NCBI GenBank assembly: GCA_028818695.1
Contig: JAPPNK010000014.1
Coordinates: 32,237 to 96,236 of the forward strand
Origin: Candidatus Poribacteria bacterium
GTDB lineage: Bacteria > Poribacteria > WGA-4E > GCA-2687025
Reading direction: 5' to 3'
DNA length: 64,000 nucleotides
A program made the translations under genes and the position numbers. Shown here in pieces: positions 7,482 through 16,734 of the stretch (position 1 is its first letter; the number at the start of each line of letters is the position of its first letter). A model generated the notes under the pieces. The model had not been told where the DNA came from and did no database searches. It was given only the letters and a program-made list of their open reading frames with translations.

Positions 7482-9281
7482 TTACCGCCGTTGAAAGCGC
7501 GTTTCGATCTCCGAGCGCGGCATCTGTATGACGACAGGGCGCCCATGCGGGCAGTTGAACGGAAGCTTGCATGCGGACAGGTCCTTTAAAAGCTGTTTCA
7601 CAGCCTCTTCGGGAAGCGCATCGCCCGCGCGCACGGCGGAATGGCACGCGACCGTCGCCGCCGCCTTCTCCTGCAGAGCCTCCCAGCTGCGCTCAGGTTG
7701 GATCTCCTCATCCAGCGCGTCCAGCAGGTCGCGGCACATCTGCGCGGCTTGGGACGGGTCTAACATGGATGGAATCGCCTGAATCGACACGGCGCGCCCG
7801 CCGAACGCCTCCGCCTCTATGCCGAACTGCGCAAGCCACTCCTGGCTGCCCTCAAACGCGGACGCCTGCGACGCGCTCAACTCCGCCACAACAGGCTTCA
7901 ACAGCCCCTGCGACTGCGCCTTCCCCGTCTGCATCTGCGTCATGATCCGCTCATAATGAACCCGCTCCGACGCCACATGCTGGTCAATCATATACATGTT
8001 TCGCTCGTCGGCGGCGAGTATGTAGGTGTTGTACAGGACGCCGACCAGCTCAATCTCTGGCATGCCCAGCAGCTCCACTTGCTCGTTGTCCGCCGAATTT
8101 TCAAACGCGGCGGCAGCTTCAAACACAGGCTCAGCGCGCCGATTCGCCGACCGGTAAACCGACCTTGACGGACGCGAAAATCCCCCGCCTGAACGAAACG
8201 CCGACTCCTGATCCGACCTACGCCCCGTCCTTGAGAATCCGCCCGACGGCGCAGAAGACTCAGAAGACGCGGACGTATCCACAACAGGAATGTACGCGCG
8301 CGATCCGATCCCCTGCGCAATCGCCTGAACAATGTTGCGAAACAGAGCGCGTTCCTCTTTAAAACGCGCCTCCGACTTCGCGGGATGAACGTTCACATCC
8401 ACCTCCGAAGGCGGAAGCGTCATAAAGAGAAACGCGACCGGATAACGCCCCTTCGGCGTCGTCTCTTGAAGCGCCCTGCCGACAGCGGCGGAGACCGTTT
8501 TATCCCGTATCGGCCGCCCGTTCAAGAAAAAAAGCTGATGCGCCCTGTTCGGTTTCGTCAAGTTCGGATCGCCGATATAACACTCGATCTCAAAGCGGTC
8601 GAAGGTTTTCGTGAACGGGATCAGCCGCTCCACAAATTGCTTCCCGTAAAGCGTCTGAATGCGCTCGATCCTTTCGGCGCATTGAGGCGCATCGATCAAC
8701 TCGCGCCCGTTGTGAAGAAGCGTAAACCGCACATCCGGACGCGACAGCGCCGCCCATTGAAGATGCGCGCTTGATCGGTTCAGCTCCGTCTTATCTGTTT
8801 TGAGAAACTTCAACCGCGCAGGGACATTGTAGAACAGGTTGGAGACGGACACGCGCGTACCGGGCGCGCATCCGACGGGAGAGGCTTCCAGCTGCTTTCC
8901 GCCTTCGACAACAACGCGCGTTCCTTCCATCGCGCCGGCGGGCCGCGTCAGCAGCTCAAACTTCGAGACCGAGGCGATGGACGGGAGCGCCTCGCCGCGG
9001 AAGCCGAGCGTGGAAATTCGCTCAAGGTCTTTTGCGGCGGCAAGCTTGCTGGTCGCATGCCGGCGCACGGCGAGGACCGCGTCTTCGGGCGCCATTCCGC
9101 ATCCGTTGTCGCGCACGATGATGCGCCGCTTGCCGCCTTCTGTCAGTTCGACGCGCACAGCGTCCGCTTCTGCGTCCAGCGCATTTTCGATGAGCTCCTT
9201 GACGGCGGAGGCGGGCCGCTCCACCACCTCTCCCGCGGCGATTTTGTTGGCGACATCTTCGGGCAAAATCCGTATCGGCAT
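7482..9281 (-). CDS. mutL: DNA mismatch repair protein MutL, endonuclease type
   Basis: 599 residues. The GHKL ATPase N-terminus shows E29 and N33 (KELIENALDA), DNGCGM and TLGFRGEAL. The C-terminal domain carries the metal-dependent nicking motif D-Q-H-x-x-x-E-x4-E (DQHVASERVHYE, valine for the usual alanine), together with ACHSAV and CPHGRP. It is therefore predicted to nick DNA itself, as in bacteria without MutH. The linker (about 330-400) is Ser/Arg-rich. ATG 9281 was chosen because MPIRILPEDVANKIAAGEVV is the standard N-terminus. It starts 20 nt after the stop of the upstream PhyH gene and has only a weak binding site, suggesting coupling. mutS is not in this window. Confidence 0.95.
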   Translation of the reverse strand: MPIRILPEDVANKIAAGEVVERPASAVKELIENALDAEADAVRVELTEGGKRRIIVRDNGCGMAPEDAVLAVRRHATSKLAAAKDLERISTLGFRGEALPSIASVSKFELLTRPAGAMEGTRVVVEGGKQLEASPVGCAPGTRVSVSNLFYNVPARLKFLKTDKTELNRSSAHLQWAALSRPDVRFTLLHNGRELIDAPQCAERIERIQTLYGKQFVERLIPFTKTFDRFEIECYIGDPNLTKPNRAHQLFFLNGRPIRDKTVSAAVGRALQETTPKGRYPVAFLFMTLPPSEVDVNVHPAKSEARFKEERALFRNIVQAIAQGIGSRAYIPVVDTSASSESSAPSGGFSRTGRRSDQESAFRSGGGFSRPSRSVYRSANRRAEPVFEAAAAFENSADNEQVELLGMPEIELVGVLYNTYILAADERNMYMIDQHVASERVHYERIMTQMQTGKAQSQGLLKPVVAELSASQASAFEGSQEWLAQFGIEAEAFGGRAVSIQAIPSMLDPSQAAQMCRDLLDALDEEIQPERSWEALQEKAAATVACHSAVRAGDALPEEAVKQLLKDLSACKLPFNCPHGRPVVIQMPRSEIETRFQRR

Positions 9282-9300
9282 TCTCAACGCTCGTTTCGTT

Positions 9301-10170
9301 TCAGTCCCAGGGATCAAGTCCGAGCAGTTTTCGGCCGAGCGGGGTCAGCTTCGCCGGTCCGTAATTCTTCGCCTCCCAGCCTCTTGGGTCGCCGGGGTAG
9401 GGAGGGCGTCCGAGGGCGCGCCGTTCGCGCCAGAGCGCGATTCGTTCCTGCCGGCGCGACTCCTCCGGCTCGCTCATCTTAAAGGCGGACGGAGCCGTCC
9501 AGTCCGTCCGAAGCGACGAATGCGGAGCGGGGAAAAAGTTCATATACTGCGCGAGGCGCGGCTTGTCCGACGTATTCCGCCCGTTGCCGTGCGGCAGCGC
9601 CGAATGCCAGATGAGCAGCGACCCCGCTTTGCCCGGCACCTGAACAAACTTGTCGATCTCCAGCTCCGGCGCCCATGGGTTGTCAGGATCAATGAGCGTT
9701 TTATGCGCCCCCGGCCAGCAGACGAAAGAACCTTGATTGTCGGCGGTGTCGGTCAAATACAAAACCCCCTGAACGCAGAATCGCACCGGCAGCTTCGTCG
9801 TGTCGATGTCCCAGTGGTACATGCCCTTATGGTCCCATTCGGGTCGGTCGGGTCGGTAGGGCGGCTTCATGTTGACGCGGTCAAGATGCGCCCAGATGCG
9901 ATGCGTTCCGTAGAGCTCTTTATAGATCTCATACACAGGCGGATACTGGTACACATCCCAGATCGCCTGATGCTGGTACATCTCTACCATGCCGGGTCCA
10001 GGGCGGTGCGGCGCCCGGTACCAGTCGTCCGGATCGTCTGGGTCCATCTCTAAAAAATCCCAGATAGCGCGCGCTGTCGCCGCGCACAACCGATGCGGCA
10101 CAGCGTTCTCGATGACCATATAGCCGTATTCGTTAAAATGGTCCCAATGTTCTTGCTTTAGCCGACCCAT
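9301..10170 (-). CDS. Phytanoyl-CoA dioxygenase (PhyH) family protein
   Basis: 289 residues from ATG 10170, which is preceded by GAGGAAAG. The iron ligands are H119-W-D121 and H194 (in ALPHGNGRN), and R205 is the likely 2-oxoglutarate binder. It is only distantly similar to the PhyH at 3092-3889 and has a long tail (about 225-289) rich in Arg and Pro. Non-haem Fe(II)/2-oxoglutarate hydroxylase activity is expected, substrate unknown. It is immediately upstream of mutL on the same strand with no terminator between them. Confidence 0.85.
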   Translation of the reverse strand: MGRLKQEHWDHFNEYGYMVIENAVPHRLCAATARAIWDFLEMDPDDPDDWYRAPHRPGPGMVEMYQHQAIWDVYQYPPVYEIYKELYGTHRIWAHLDRVNMKPPYRPDRPEWDHKGMYHWDIDTTKLPVRFCVQGVLYLTDTADNQGSFVCWPGAHKTLIDPDNPWAPELEIDKFVQVPGKAGSLLIWHSALPHGNGRNTSDKPRLAQYMNFFPAPHSSLRTDWTAPSAFKMSEPEESRRQERIALWRERRALGRPPYPGDPRGWEAKNYGPAKLTPLGRKLLGLDPWD

Positions 10171-10310
10171 GCTCTTTCCTCTTTTGGATATTCTACGCCT
10201 GCCCCGCCGGGGACGCAAGCGCGCTGACATTCTTTTTAATGGTAAACGCCGCCAACTCAACCCGCCCCGCCGGCGCTGTATGCATGCAATCAAAAGCGTC
10301 AAAAGAATGG

Positions 10311-10387
<77 letters not shown>

Positions 10388-10398
10388 ACACGCTAAGG

Positions 10399-10427
10399 AT
10401 TATACTGCGCGGGCGGCGGGGCGTCAA
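10399..10427 (-). promoter_or_regulatory. Promoter of tRNA-Trp
   Basis: Minus strand: TTGACG (10422-10427), a 17-nt spacer and TATAAT (10399-10404), ending 11 bp before the mature tRNA 5' end. The spacer is very GC-rich. Confidence 0.85.
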
Positions 10428-10593
10428 GAAAAACCGCTGCGCCTATAGGCGGCGGCGTTCATTTTTTACACGACGGCGCGCCGTACCCGATGTGAACGGA
10501 ATGACGGAAAAGATGGAGTGTTGCCGTGAGCCTCCAAAACCCGTATGCTGATGGCGGTTGGATGCGTCTGATGCGGAATGCGGGAGTCGACTC

Positions 10594-11697
10594 ATGAAAA
10601 CGCGCGCGGCGGTTGTAGAGAAGCGAAACGGACCGATCGCCGTTCAAGAGGCGGAGCTCAATCCGCCTGGACCTGGGCAGGTTCTCGTCAAAATCGGCGT
10701 GAGCGGCGTCTGCCACAGCGACCTGTCCGCTGTCACCGGCGCGATACCGCTCCCGCTCCCTGCCGTGCTGGGGCATGAGGGCGCGGGCGTCGTCGAACAG
10801 GTAGGCGAAGGCGTCCGATCCGTCCAACCCGGCGACCGCGCGATGCTCTCCTACATCACGGCGTGCGGACGATGTCGATACTGCGTCATCGGAAAGCCGA
10901 ACCTCTGCAGCGTTCACTGGCGGGCGAAACGCGGCTCGCTATGCGACGGAACGAACCCGTTTCAACGCGGCGGAGAAACGATGTACCAGATGTCCAGCCT
11001 TGGAACGATGGCGGAACGAACGGTTGTCATGGAAAACGCTGTCATTCCGATTCCGCCCGACGTTTCCTTTGAGCGGGCGGCGCTGGTCGGATGCGGCGTC
11101 ATGACAGGCGTCGGCGCCGTTTTATTCACCGCAAAGGCGGAGCCGGGAAGCCGCATCGCGGTCATCGGGGCGGGCGGCGTCGGCGTCAATGTGATTCAAG
11201 GGGCTGTTCTAGCCGGCGCGGAAATGATCGCCGCTGTCGACATATCGGACGAGAAGCTGAAGATGGCGGAGCCGTTCGGCGCGACGCATCTCGTGAACGC
11301 CCGCCGGGACGACCCTGTCGAAGCGGTTCGCGAGCTGACAGGCGGAGAAGGGGTCGACTACGCCTTCGAAGCGATCGGAAATCCAAAGACGATAGAGCAG
11401 GCGTTTTCTATGCTCAATTTCGGAGGCGCGGCGGTTGTGATCGGAATTGCGCCGCAGGGCGCGAAGGCGAGCATACCCGCCTCATGGCTGCCTTACGGCG
11501 AGCGCAGGCTGATCGGCTCCATGTACGGGTCGGCGCGTATGCGGGTCGACATGCCGCGCCTGCTGGATTTGTGCCGGGCGGGGCGGTTGAAGTTGGACGA
11601 ACTTGTAACGAAAACGTACCCGCTGGACGAGGTGCAAACCGCGTTCGACGACCTGCGCGCGGGCGCGAACATACGCGGCGTGTTAAAGATGTATTAA
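10594..11697 (+). CDS. Zinc-dependent alcohol dehydrogenase (MDR family)
   Basis: 367 residues. The catalytic zinc ligands are C40 (GVCHSD), H61-E62 (GHEGAG) and C167. The structural zinc lobe has C91, C94, C97 and C105 (CGRCRYC..LC). NAD binding is marked by G192-A-G-G-V-G197. It resembles the class III / aryl-alcohol group of medium-chain dehydrogenases, which oxidise primary alcohols or thiol adducts of formaldehyde; the exact substrate is not evident. ATG 10594 follows GGGAG by 7 nt and is preferred to an upstream in-frame codon. The stop codon overlaps the end of the convergent RNase H gene by 4 nt. Confidence 0.9.
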   Translation: MKTRAAVVEKRNGPIAVQEAELNPPGPGQVLVKIGVSGVCHSDLSAVTGAIPLPLPAVLGHEGAGVVEQVGEGVRSVQPGDRAMLSYITACGRCRYCVIGKPNLCSVHWRAKRGSLCDGTNPFQRGGETMYQMSSLGTMAERTVVMENAVIPIPPDVSFERAALVGCGVMTGVGAVLFTAKAEPGSRIAVIGAGGVGVNVIQGAVLAGAEMIAAVDISDEKLKMAEPFGATHLVNARRDDPVEAVRELTGGEGVDYAFEAIGNPKTIEQAFSMLNFGGAAVVIGIAPQGAKASIPASWLPYGERRLIGSMYGSARMRVDMPRLLDLCRAGRLKLDELVTKTYPLDEVQTAFDDLRAGANIRGVLKMY

Positions 11698-12128
11698 CGA
11701 GTACGATTTCGGCGGCTGGAAAGATGTTGTTTCACGATGCCGCTGGCGAGGCGGTCCGCTTCCTTGTTCGCTTCTCGCCTCACATAAGCGATTTCCGCGC
11801 TCTCAAATTTTTGGAACATGCGGCGAACCTCGTCGCGCAGCTCTTTGAGGGCGGCGTTGCGCGTCTGATAGCCGCCTGTCACCTGCATCGCCATGAGCTG
11901 GCTGTCCGTATAGACCCTGACGTTGGCGCAGCCCCTGTCGGCCGCTTCATGGAGCGCGCCAATGAGCGCGCGGTATTCGGCGATGTTGTTCGTCGCCTTG
12001 CCGATATACTCCGCCCGCCAGAGCAGCGTCTCGCCTCGGCCGTCTTGGATCGTGTAAGCGATGCCTGCAGGACCTGGGTTGCCTTTACAGGCGCCGTCGG
12101 TGTATATGGTGTAGATTGTCGGTTTCAA
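11694..12128 (-). CDS. rnhA: Ribonuclease HI
   Basis: 144 residues. The catalytic acids of RNase H are present: D11 (YTDGACKGNPG), E51 (NNIAEYRAL), D75 (VYTDSQL) and D125 (NKEADRLA). It degrades the RNA strand of RNA-DNA hybrids. The basic protrusion of the Escherichia coli enzyme is absent, as in the shorter archaeal/Gram-positive-like type. I chose the TTG at 12126-12128 because AGAGGAG lies 5 nt before it and no ATG exists near the conserved N-terminus. The longer frame, opening at another TTG (12179), has no binding site and would overlap the divergent pncB start. Intergenic distance to pncB is then 29 bp. Confidence 0.9.
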   Translation of the reverse strand: MKPTIYTIYTDGACKGNPGPAGIAYTIQDGRGETLLWRAEYIGKATNNIAEYRALIGALHEAADRGCANVRVYTDSQLMAMQVTGGYQTRNAALKELRDEVRRMFQKFESAEIAYVRREANKEADRLASGIVKQHLSSRRNRTR

Positions 12129-12157
12129 ACTGGACTCCTCTGTATGAAAGCGGCGGC

Positions 12158-13504
12158 ATGACCCGTCAAGCGATGACAACCGACCTGTATCAGCTTTCGA
12201 TGGCGGCGGCGTACGTTGCCGTGGGCGTTCCGCGGCGCGCTTCGTTTGAGCTGTTTATTCGAAAAATGCCCAAGCGGCGCGGCTATCTGATCGCCGCCGG
12301 ACTTGAGCAGGCGCTGGAGTATCTCTCCGCGCTTCGCTTTGACGCGGATGATATCGATTTCCTGCGCAGCCTTCCGATGTTTCAAGGCGCGCCTGCCGGT
12401 TTTTTTGAAGAGCTGGCGCGCCTGCGCTTTACAGGTAACGTCAGCGCGGCGCCTGAAGGTACCCTCATTTTTGCAAATGAACCGCTTCTCCGCGTGGAAG
12501 CGCCCATCATGGAAGCGCAATTGGCTGAAACCTATCTTCTTTCGACCATACTTTTTCAAACGATGATCGCCTCCAAAGCCGCGCGCGTCGCAGGCGCCGC
12601 AAGCGGCCGCCCGGTCGTTGATTTTGGAACGCGACGCGCCCATGGACCGCAAGCGGGCGTCCTGGCGGCGCGCGCGGCGCATATCGGCGGATGCGTCGGT
12701 ACCTCCAACGTTGAAGCGGGCAGGCGGTTCGGCGTCCCCGTCTTCGGCACGATGGCGCACTCGTTTGTCTCAGCAAGCCGCACCGAAAAAGAGGCGTTTG
12801 AACAGTTCATGCGCGTCTTCCCAGACAACGCCTCCCTGCTCGTCGACACCTACAACATACGCGAAGGCGTCCAAAACGCCCTCTCCATGGGGCATGGGGT
12901 CAAAAGCGTACGCATCGACAGCGGCGACCTTCAACATGAAAGCCGAAGCGTCCGAGAGCAATTGAACGCCGCGCGCCGCCCCGACATCAAGATCATCGCC
13001 AGCGGCGATCTGAACGAATGCCGAATCCACAAGCTGATCCAAAACGAAGCCCCCATCGATATCTTCGGCGTCGGCACCGAGCTGACAACCTCCCGCGACG
13101 AACCGTCCCTGAGCGGAGTCTATAAACTGATCAGCTATGAGCGAGACGGCGGGAGAACCGTCCCCGCCGCCAAAACAAGCGCAGGCAAACGCACCTACCC
13201 GTACCCAAAGCAGGTTTATCGCCAAAGCGGCTCGGACGGCATGTTTATGAGGGACGTCATCGCGTTGGTCGATGAGAAACATAAGGGAGAGCCGCTGCTA
13301 GAAAAGGTTATGGAAAACGGCGAACGCATCCATCCGCCCCCGCCGCTAGAGTTGGCGCGAAACAGGGCGGCGGAACAGCTCGAACGGCTGCCCTGCCGAT
13401 ATAAATGTCTGCAAAACGCTCCTGAATATCCCGCCTATTTTTCTAAAAAGCTGGAAAAAGCGCGCAGAAAAGCGGAGTCAGCCCGCCTCAACGGCTCCGA
13501 TTAA
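12158..13504 (+). CDS. pncB: Nicotinate phosphoribosyltransferase
   Basis: 448 residues. TDLYQLSMAAAY at the N-terminus, FGTRRAHGPQAG..AA in the middle and IDSGDL with GVGTEL further on are signature segments. The enzyme converts nicotinate and PRPP, with ATP, to nicotinate mononucleotide in NAD salvage. The first ATG in frame near the conserved start is 12158; 12173 is an alternative. Neither has a strong binding site. It is divergent from rnhA and followed by hisG 49 bp downstream on the same strand; both enzymes use PRPP. Confidence 0.93.
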   Translation: MTRQAMTTDLYQLSMAAAYVAVGVPRRASFELFIRKMPKRRGYLIAAGLEQALEYLSALRFDADDIDFLRSLPMFQGAPAGFFEELARLRFTGNVSAAPEGTLIFANEPLLRVEAPIMEAQLAETYLLSTILFQTMIASKAARVAGAASGRPVVDFGTRRAHGPQAGVLAARAAHIGGCVGTSNVEAGRRFGVPVFGTMAHSFVSASRTEKEAFEQFMRVFPDNASLLVDTYNIREGVQNALSMGHGVKSVRIDSGDLQHESRSVREQLNAARRPDIKIIASGDLNECRIHKLIQNEAPIDIFGVGTELTTSRDEPSLSGVYKLISYERDGGRTVPAAKTSAGKRTYPYPKQVYRQSGSDGMFMRDVIALVDEKHKGEPLLEKVMENGERIHPPPPLELARNRAAEQLERLPCRYKCLQNAPEYPAYFSKKLEKARRKAESARLNGSD

Positions 13505-13553
13505 AGTATAATTCTAGCCGTCTTGGCAACACACACCATCAAAGGCGGCGCAT

Positions 13554-14426
13554 ATGACCCAACTACAGATCGGCATTCCAAAAGGGAGCTTGCAAGAGCC
13601 GACCGTTCGGCTGTTTGCGAAGGCGGGGTACGACATCCATATCCCCGCCCGCTCCTACCATCTTTACATCAACGACGAACAGATGGGAGGAATGCTGCTT
13701 CGTCCGCAGGATATGGCGCTGTATGTGGAACGGGGCGTTCTGGACGCCGGTTTTGCGGGCAAGGACTGGGTCATTGAGTGCGGCGCGGATGTCCACACGG
13801 CGGCGGAGCTGGAGTATAGCCGCGCGTCGAACCGGCGCGCCCGATGGGTGCTGGCGGTTCCGCACGATTCGCCCATTCAGAAGGCGTCCGACCTGCAGGG
13901 CAAGACGATCTATACAGAGATTGTCCGTACCGTTCAGAAATGGCTGGCGGAGCGGCGCATTGAGGCGGATGTGCAGTTTTCGCACGGCGCGACGGAGGCG
14001 AAAGTTCCGCACCTCGGCGACGCCATCGTCGAGCTGACCGAAACAGGCAGCTCCATCCGCGCGAACAACCTGCGCATTGTCGATGAGCTGATGACAAGCG
14101 CCGTCGTATTTGTCGTCAACCGAGCAAGCTGGACGGACGCATGGAAACGGGAGAAGATCGAAGACCTGCTGACGCTCCTGCAGGGAACGCTGTCGGCGCA
14201 GGGAAAGGTCGGGCTAAAGCTGAACGTCCCAAGCGACCGCCTGGAGGCGATTTTGAAGGTCCTGCCGGCGATGAAGGAGCCTACCATCTCTCCGTTGACC
14301 AATTCGGACTGGGTGGCGGTCGAAACGATTGTGGATCAGCCGGCGGCGAGAGAGTTGATTCCGCTGCTGCGCCGGGCGGGCGGTCAGGACTTCATCGAGT
14401 ACCCGCTCAATAAGGTGATCCCATGA
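13554..14426 (+). CDS. hisG: ATP phosphoribosyltransferase, first step of histidine synthesis
   Basis: 290 residues, the long HisG form with a C-terminal regulatory domain (about 215-290) that usually mediates histidine feedback. IGIPKGSL at the N-terminus, DAGFAGKDWV and the PRPP-binding stretch around GDAIVELTETGSS identify the family. It condenses ATP with PRPP. A TATAAT box (13507-13512) lies just upstream without a clear -35. No other his genes adjoin it. Its last four bases overlap the start of coaE (ATGA), indicating translational coupling. Confidence 0.94.
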   Translation: MTQLQIGIPKGSLQEPTVRLFAKAGYDIHIPARSYHLYINDEQMGGMLLRPQDMALYVERGVLDAGFAGKDWVIECGADVHTAAELEYSRASNRRARWVLAVPHDSPIQKASDLQGKTIYTEIVRTVQKWLAERRIEADVQFSHGATEAKVPHLGDAIVELTETGSSIRANNLRIVDELMTSAVVFVVNRASWTDAWKREKIEDLLTLLQGTLSAQGKVGLKLNVPSDRLEAILKVLPAMKEPTISPLTNSDWVAVETIVDQPAARELIPLLRRAGGQDFIEYPLNKVIP

Positions 14427-15061
14427 AGCGCGGTCTGACGATCGGGTTGACAGGGGGGATGGCGTGCGGGAAGTCGACCGTCGCGGCTGTATGGAAGTCT
14501 CTAGGCGCGCATGTGATCGATTCGGACGCGACGGTGCATCGCCTCTTGGCGGAGGACGCCGAGATTCAACAGGCGGTGGGCGAAGCGTTCGGCGCTGAAA
14601 CGCGGCGCGCGGACGGAAAAATCGACCGGGCGAGGCTTGCGGCAATCGTCTTCAACGACGAGGCGGCGCTGCGCCGCTTGACCGACATACTTTACCCGCA
14701 GACGCGGGCGTACCATGTGAACGAGGCGCGCCGCATCACGCATGGGCGGCCCGACTCGGTTGCGGTGATCGATTCGCCGCTTCTGTTCGAGTCAGGCTTG
14801 GACGCGCAGATGGATGTGACGGTCGCGGTCGGAGCGCCGATAGAGCGTCAAATTGAGCGCGCGTTGGCGCGGGCGCAGGCGCAGGGCAAAACATTAACCC
14901 GAGCCGAAGTCGAAAAACGCATCGCCCTTCAAATGCCGTTGGACGAGAAACGGCGGCGCGCCGCATATGTCATCGAGAACGACGGCGCAATAGAGGAGCT
15001 GCGCGAGGCGGCCGTCCAGCTCTACCGCGCGTTGACCGCTAAATGCCGAGAAAGCGGATAG
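14423..15061 (+). CDS. coaE: Dephospho-CoA kinase
   Basis: 212 residues, normal length. The P-loop is G11-G-M-A-C-G-K-S-T (11-19), with DSDATVHRLL, DSPLLFESGL and the RIALQMPLDEKRRRA lid segment following. It phosphorylates dephospho-CoA with ATP in the last step of CoA synthesis. It is coupled to hisG through a 4-nt ATGA overlap. Its 3' end overlaps the convergent NicO-like gene by 23 bp. Confidence 0.94.
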   Translation: MKRGLTIGLTGGMACGKSTVAAVWKSLGAHVIDSDATVHRLLAEDAEIQQAVGEAFGAETRRADGKIDRARLAAIVFNDEAALRRLTDILYPQTRAYHVNEARRITHGRPDSVAVIDSPLLFESGLDAQMDVTVAVGAPIERQIERALARAQAQGKTLTRAEVEKRIALQMPLDEKRRRAAYVIENDGAIEELREAAVQLYRALTAKCRESG

Positions 15062-15707
15062 CAAGCCCGCTGCATGCAATGGCGAAGCCGGCGGCGCAGT
15101 GGGCGAATCGTTCCGCCCAGTTGCCTTTCACAAAGGAGAGCCCGCGCATACCAAGCGCGACCGCGCCGAGCATGACAATCAGCGTCACCGCGGAGAAAAT
15201 AGCCGTGACGGCGGCGACCCCCCAGACGCTGCGCTGCGAGGCGGGGTACATCAGCAGCGGAATAAGCGGCTCGCACGGGCCGAGGCCGAAGATGACAAAC
15301 AGCGCCCAGGGCGTCATCTGCCGCTTGGCAGCCTTTGAATCCGGCGCATGCGAATGTTCATGCGAGCCGTGAAAATGAGTGTGCGTCTTATGTTTCAAAG
15401 CCCGCCGAAGCCCCCAGGCGCCGTAGAGAAACCCGAAAGCGATCAGCGCCCATGCTGCCAGCTCGCCGCGCGTCGCCTCTATGCCTTCCAGCCGCGTCAC
15501 GCCGATGCCCAAAGCGATGCCGACCGTCCCGATGGCGATGGAGCTGATCACATGCGCCGTCCCGCACAGGAGCGTTACAAGGTAGGTTTTAGAACGGCTC
15601 CACTGCCCCGCCCGCCCCATCATGACGAAGGGCAGGTAATGGTCGGGACCCATGAGCGTATGTGTCAAGGCGATGAAAGCGGCGGCAAGATAAAGGCTGG
15701 ACGGCAA
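15039..15707 (-). CDS. NicO/UreH-like nickel-cobalt transporter
   Basis: 222 residues with about six membrane segments. HTLMGPDHYLPF in the first segment is the H-x5-D-H metal site of this group, and a histidine-rich cytoplasmic loop (about 105-125, HKTHTHFHGSHEHSH) fits metal handling. FGLGPCEPLIPLLMYP marks the fifth segment. The related RcnA/UreH/NicO proteins move Ni2+ or Co2+ across the inner membrane. Import would supply the nickel superoxide dismutase encoded 10 kb away, but direction cannot be read from sequence. The start is TTG, supported by AAGGGAG 7 nt upstream. A sulfite-exporter relative is a less likely reading. Confidence 0.75.
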   Translation of the reverse strand: MPSSLYLAAAFIALTHTLMGPDHYLPFVMMGRAGQWSRSKTYLVTLLCGTAHVISSIAIGTVGIALGIGVTRLEGIEATRGELAAWALIAFGFLYGAWGLRRALKHKTHTHFHGSHEHSHAPDSKAAKRQMTPWALFVIFGLGPCEPLIPLLMYPASQRSVWGVAAVTAIFSAVTLIVMLGAVALGMRGLSFVKGNWAERFAHCAAGFAIACSGLAIRFLGI

Positions 15708-15823
15708 GGCGAGGCTCCCTTAAAGAAACGCAGAGGCGGATTTTCATGACGTATTGCAAACGAAGAGACGCCGCCGTCTGTTTCATAGGAGGGCGCCCTT
15801 ATTTGGGAAAAGGCGCCGCCAAT

Positions 15824-16669
15824 TTACGCCCCTGAGTTTTCGATTGCGTTGTAAAGCTCTTTGCCTTTTTGGACGAGCGCTTCGCGGATTTCATCCCAGT
15901 CTTCTCTGTCGTTTTTCCCCTTTTCAAGAACCGGGAGCTTCGCTGTTACCTGTTTTGCAGACGGATCGTTCAATTCAAAATTGTAATCTTGATCAGAAAA
16001 CAACCCCACGACTGCGTCTCTCCGCGTTATGTTTTCCTCCTGAGTCAAAATTCCACCGAAATACAGCAAAATGTAGCAGCGCGTACTGGTGATATACAGA
16101 TGCACGCCGATGCTGCGAATCGACTTCGATATCCAATGCTCATATTTGCGCGGCACAGGTTTTCCCGCAAAGAGCGGGCCGTATTCGCCTCGGCGTATCG
16201 GCGCCCAGAATTCACTTTCTTCGTCGCCGGCCGTCTTTTCCGTTTTAATGTCCTTAGACGGGCCGACCACATGGTGAAATGACAGCTCGTCGTGCGAATT
16301 CGCATGCGCCTCAATGAGATACCAGTCGATGGAGCTGTCGACGTCGTCGCGCAGCCTGCATGTGTCAATCATCAGCTCCTCAAACTCTTCGGCAACGAGA
16401 ACGGCGACATCCGCCTCCTTCAGACGGGCGTACGCTTCGAGCCGCCCCCAGTGGTCCCAGTTCGCCTTTCCAAACTGGTTTTCAATGACAAGCGTTCCGT
16501 CTTCGCCTGTCGCGACGATGTCCGCCTTCCGCGCGCCGACATTCGCTTCCGTTTCGGCGTCTTCAAACTGTCCGACCTTCAAGGCGTCTAGATGATCAGC
16601 TAGATCGGCTGAAAATTCCTCTTCGCGATTGTATAGTTGATTGAGCGATTTGCGTTCCTGCAGTTTCAA
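15824..16669 (-). CDS. PD-(D/E)xK nuclease-like protein (DUF4268 type)
   Basis: 281 residues. The N-terminal half has the restriction-endonuclease-like core: E41, D50 (ARKADIVA), E63-N-Q65 (LVIENQ) and the helix WDHWGRLEAYARL. I read this as D-x12-ExQ, a variant of the D-(D/E)xK signature. The C-terminal half (FWAPIRRGEYGPLF..SIRSIGVHLYI) matches the general plan of the DUF4268 proteins, which are often solitary and of unproven function. The start is TTG with AAGGAAA about 5 nt upstream. A role in DNA recognition or defence is inference only. It stands alone between a transporter and a dispersed repeat. Confidence 0.7.
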   Translation of the reverse strand: MKLQERKSLNQLYNREEEFSADLADHLDALKVGQFEDAETEANVGARKADIVATGEDGTLVIENQFGKANWDHWGRLEAYARLKEADVAVLVAEEFEELMIDTCRLRDDVDSSIDWYLIEAHANSHDELSFHHVVGPSKDIKTEKTAGDEESEFWAPIRRGEYGPLFAGKPVPRKYEHWISKSIRSIGVHLYITSTRCYILLYFGGILTQEENITRRDAVVGLFSDQDYNFELNDPSAKQVTAKLPVLEKGKNDREDWDEIREALVQKGKELYNAIENSGA

Positions 16670-16734
16670 TGTGTTTTCCTTCTTGTCAAGAGATTGAACA
16701 GACGTTGGCGCTTGAATCGGGACAACGCTGAACG

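Noticed and set aside
12116..12179. Long overlapping divergent starts for rnhA and pncB
   Set aside because: Both are TTG codons without binding sites. TTG 12128 for rnhA (after AGAGGAG) and ATG 12158 for pncB remove the overlap.
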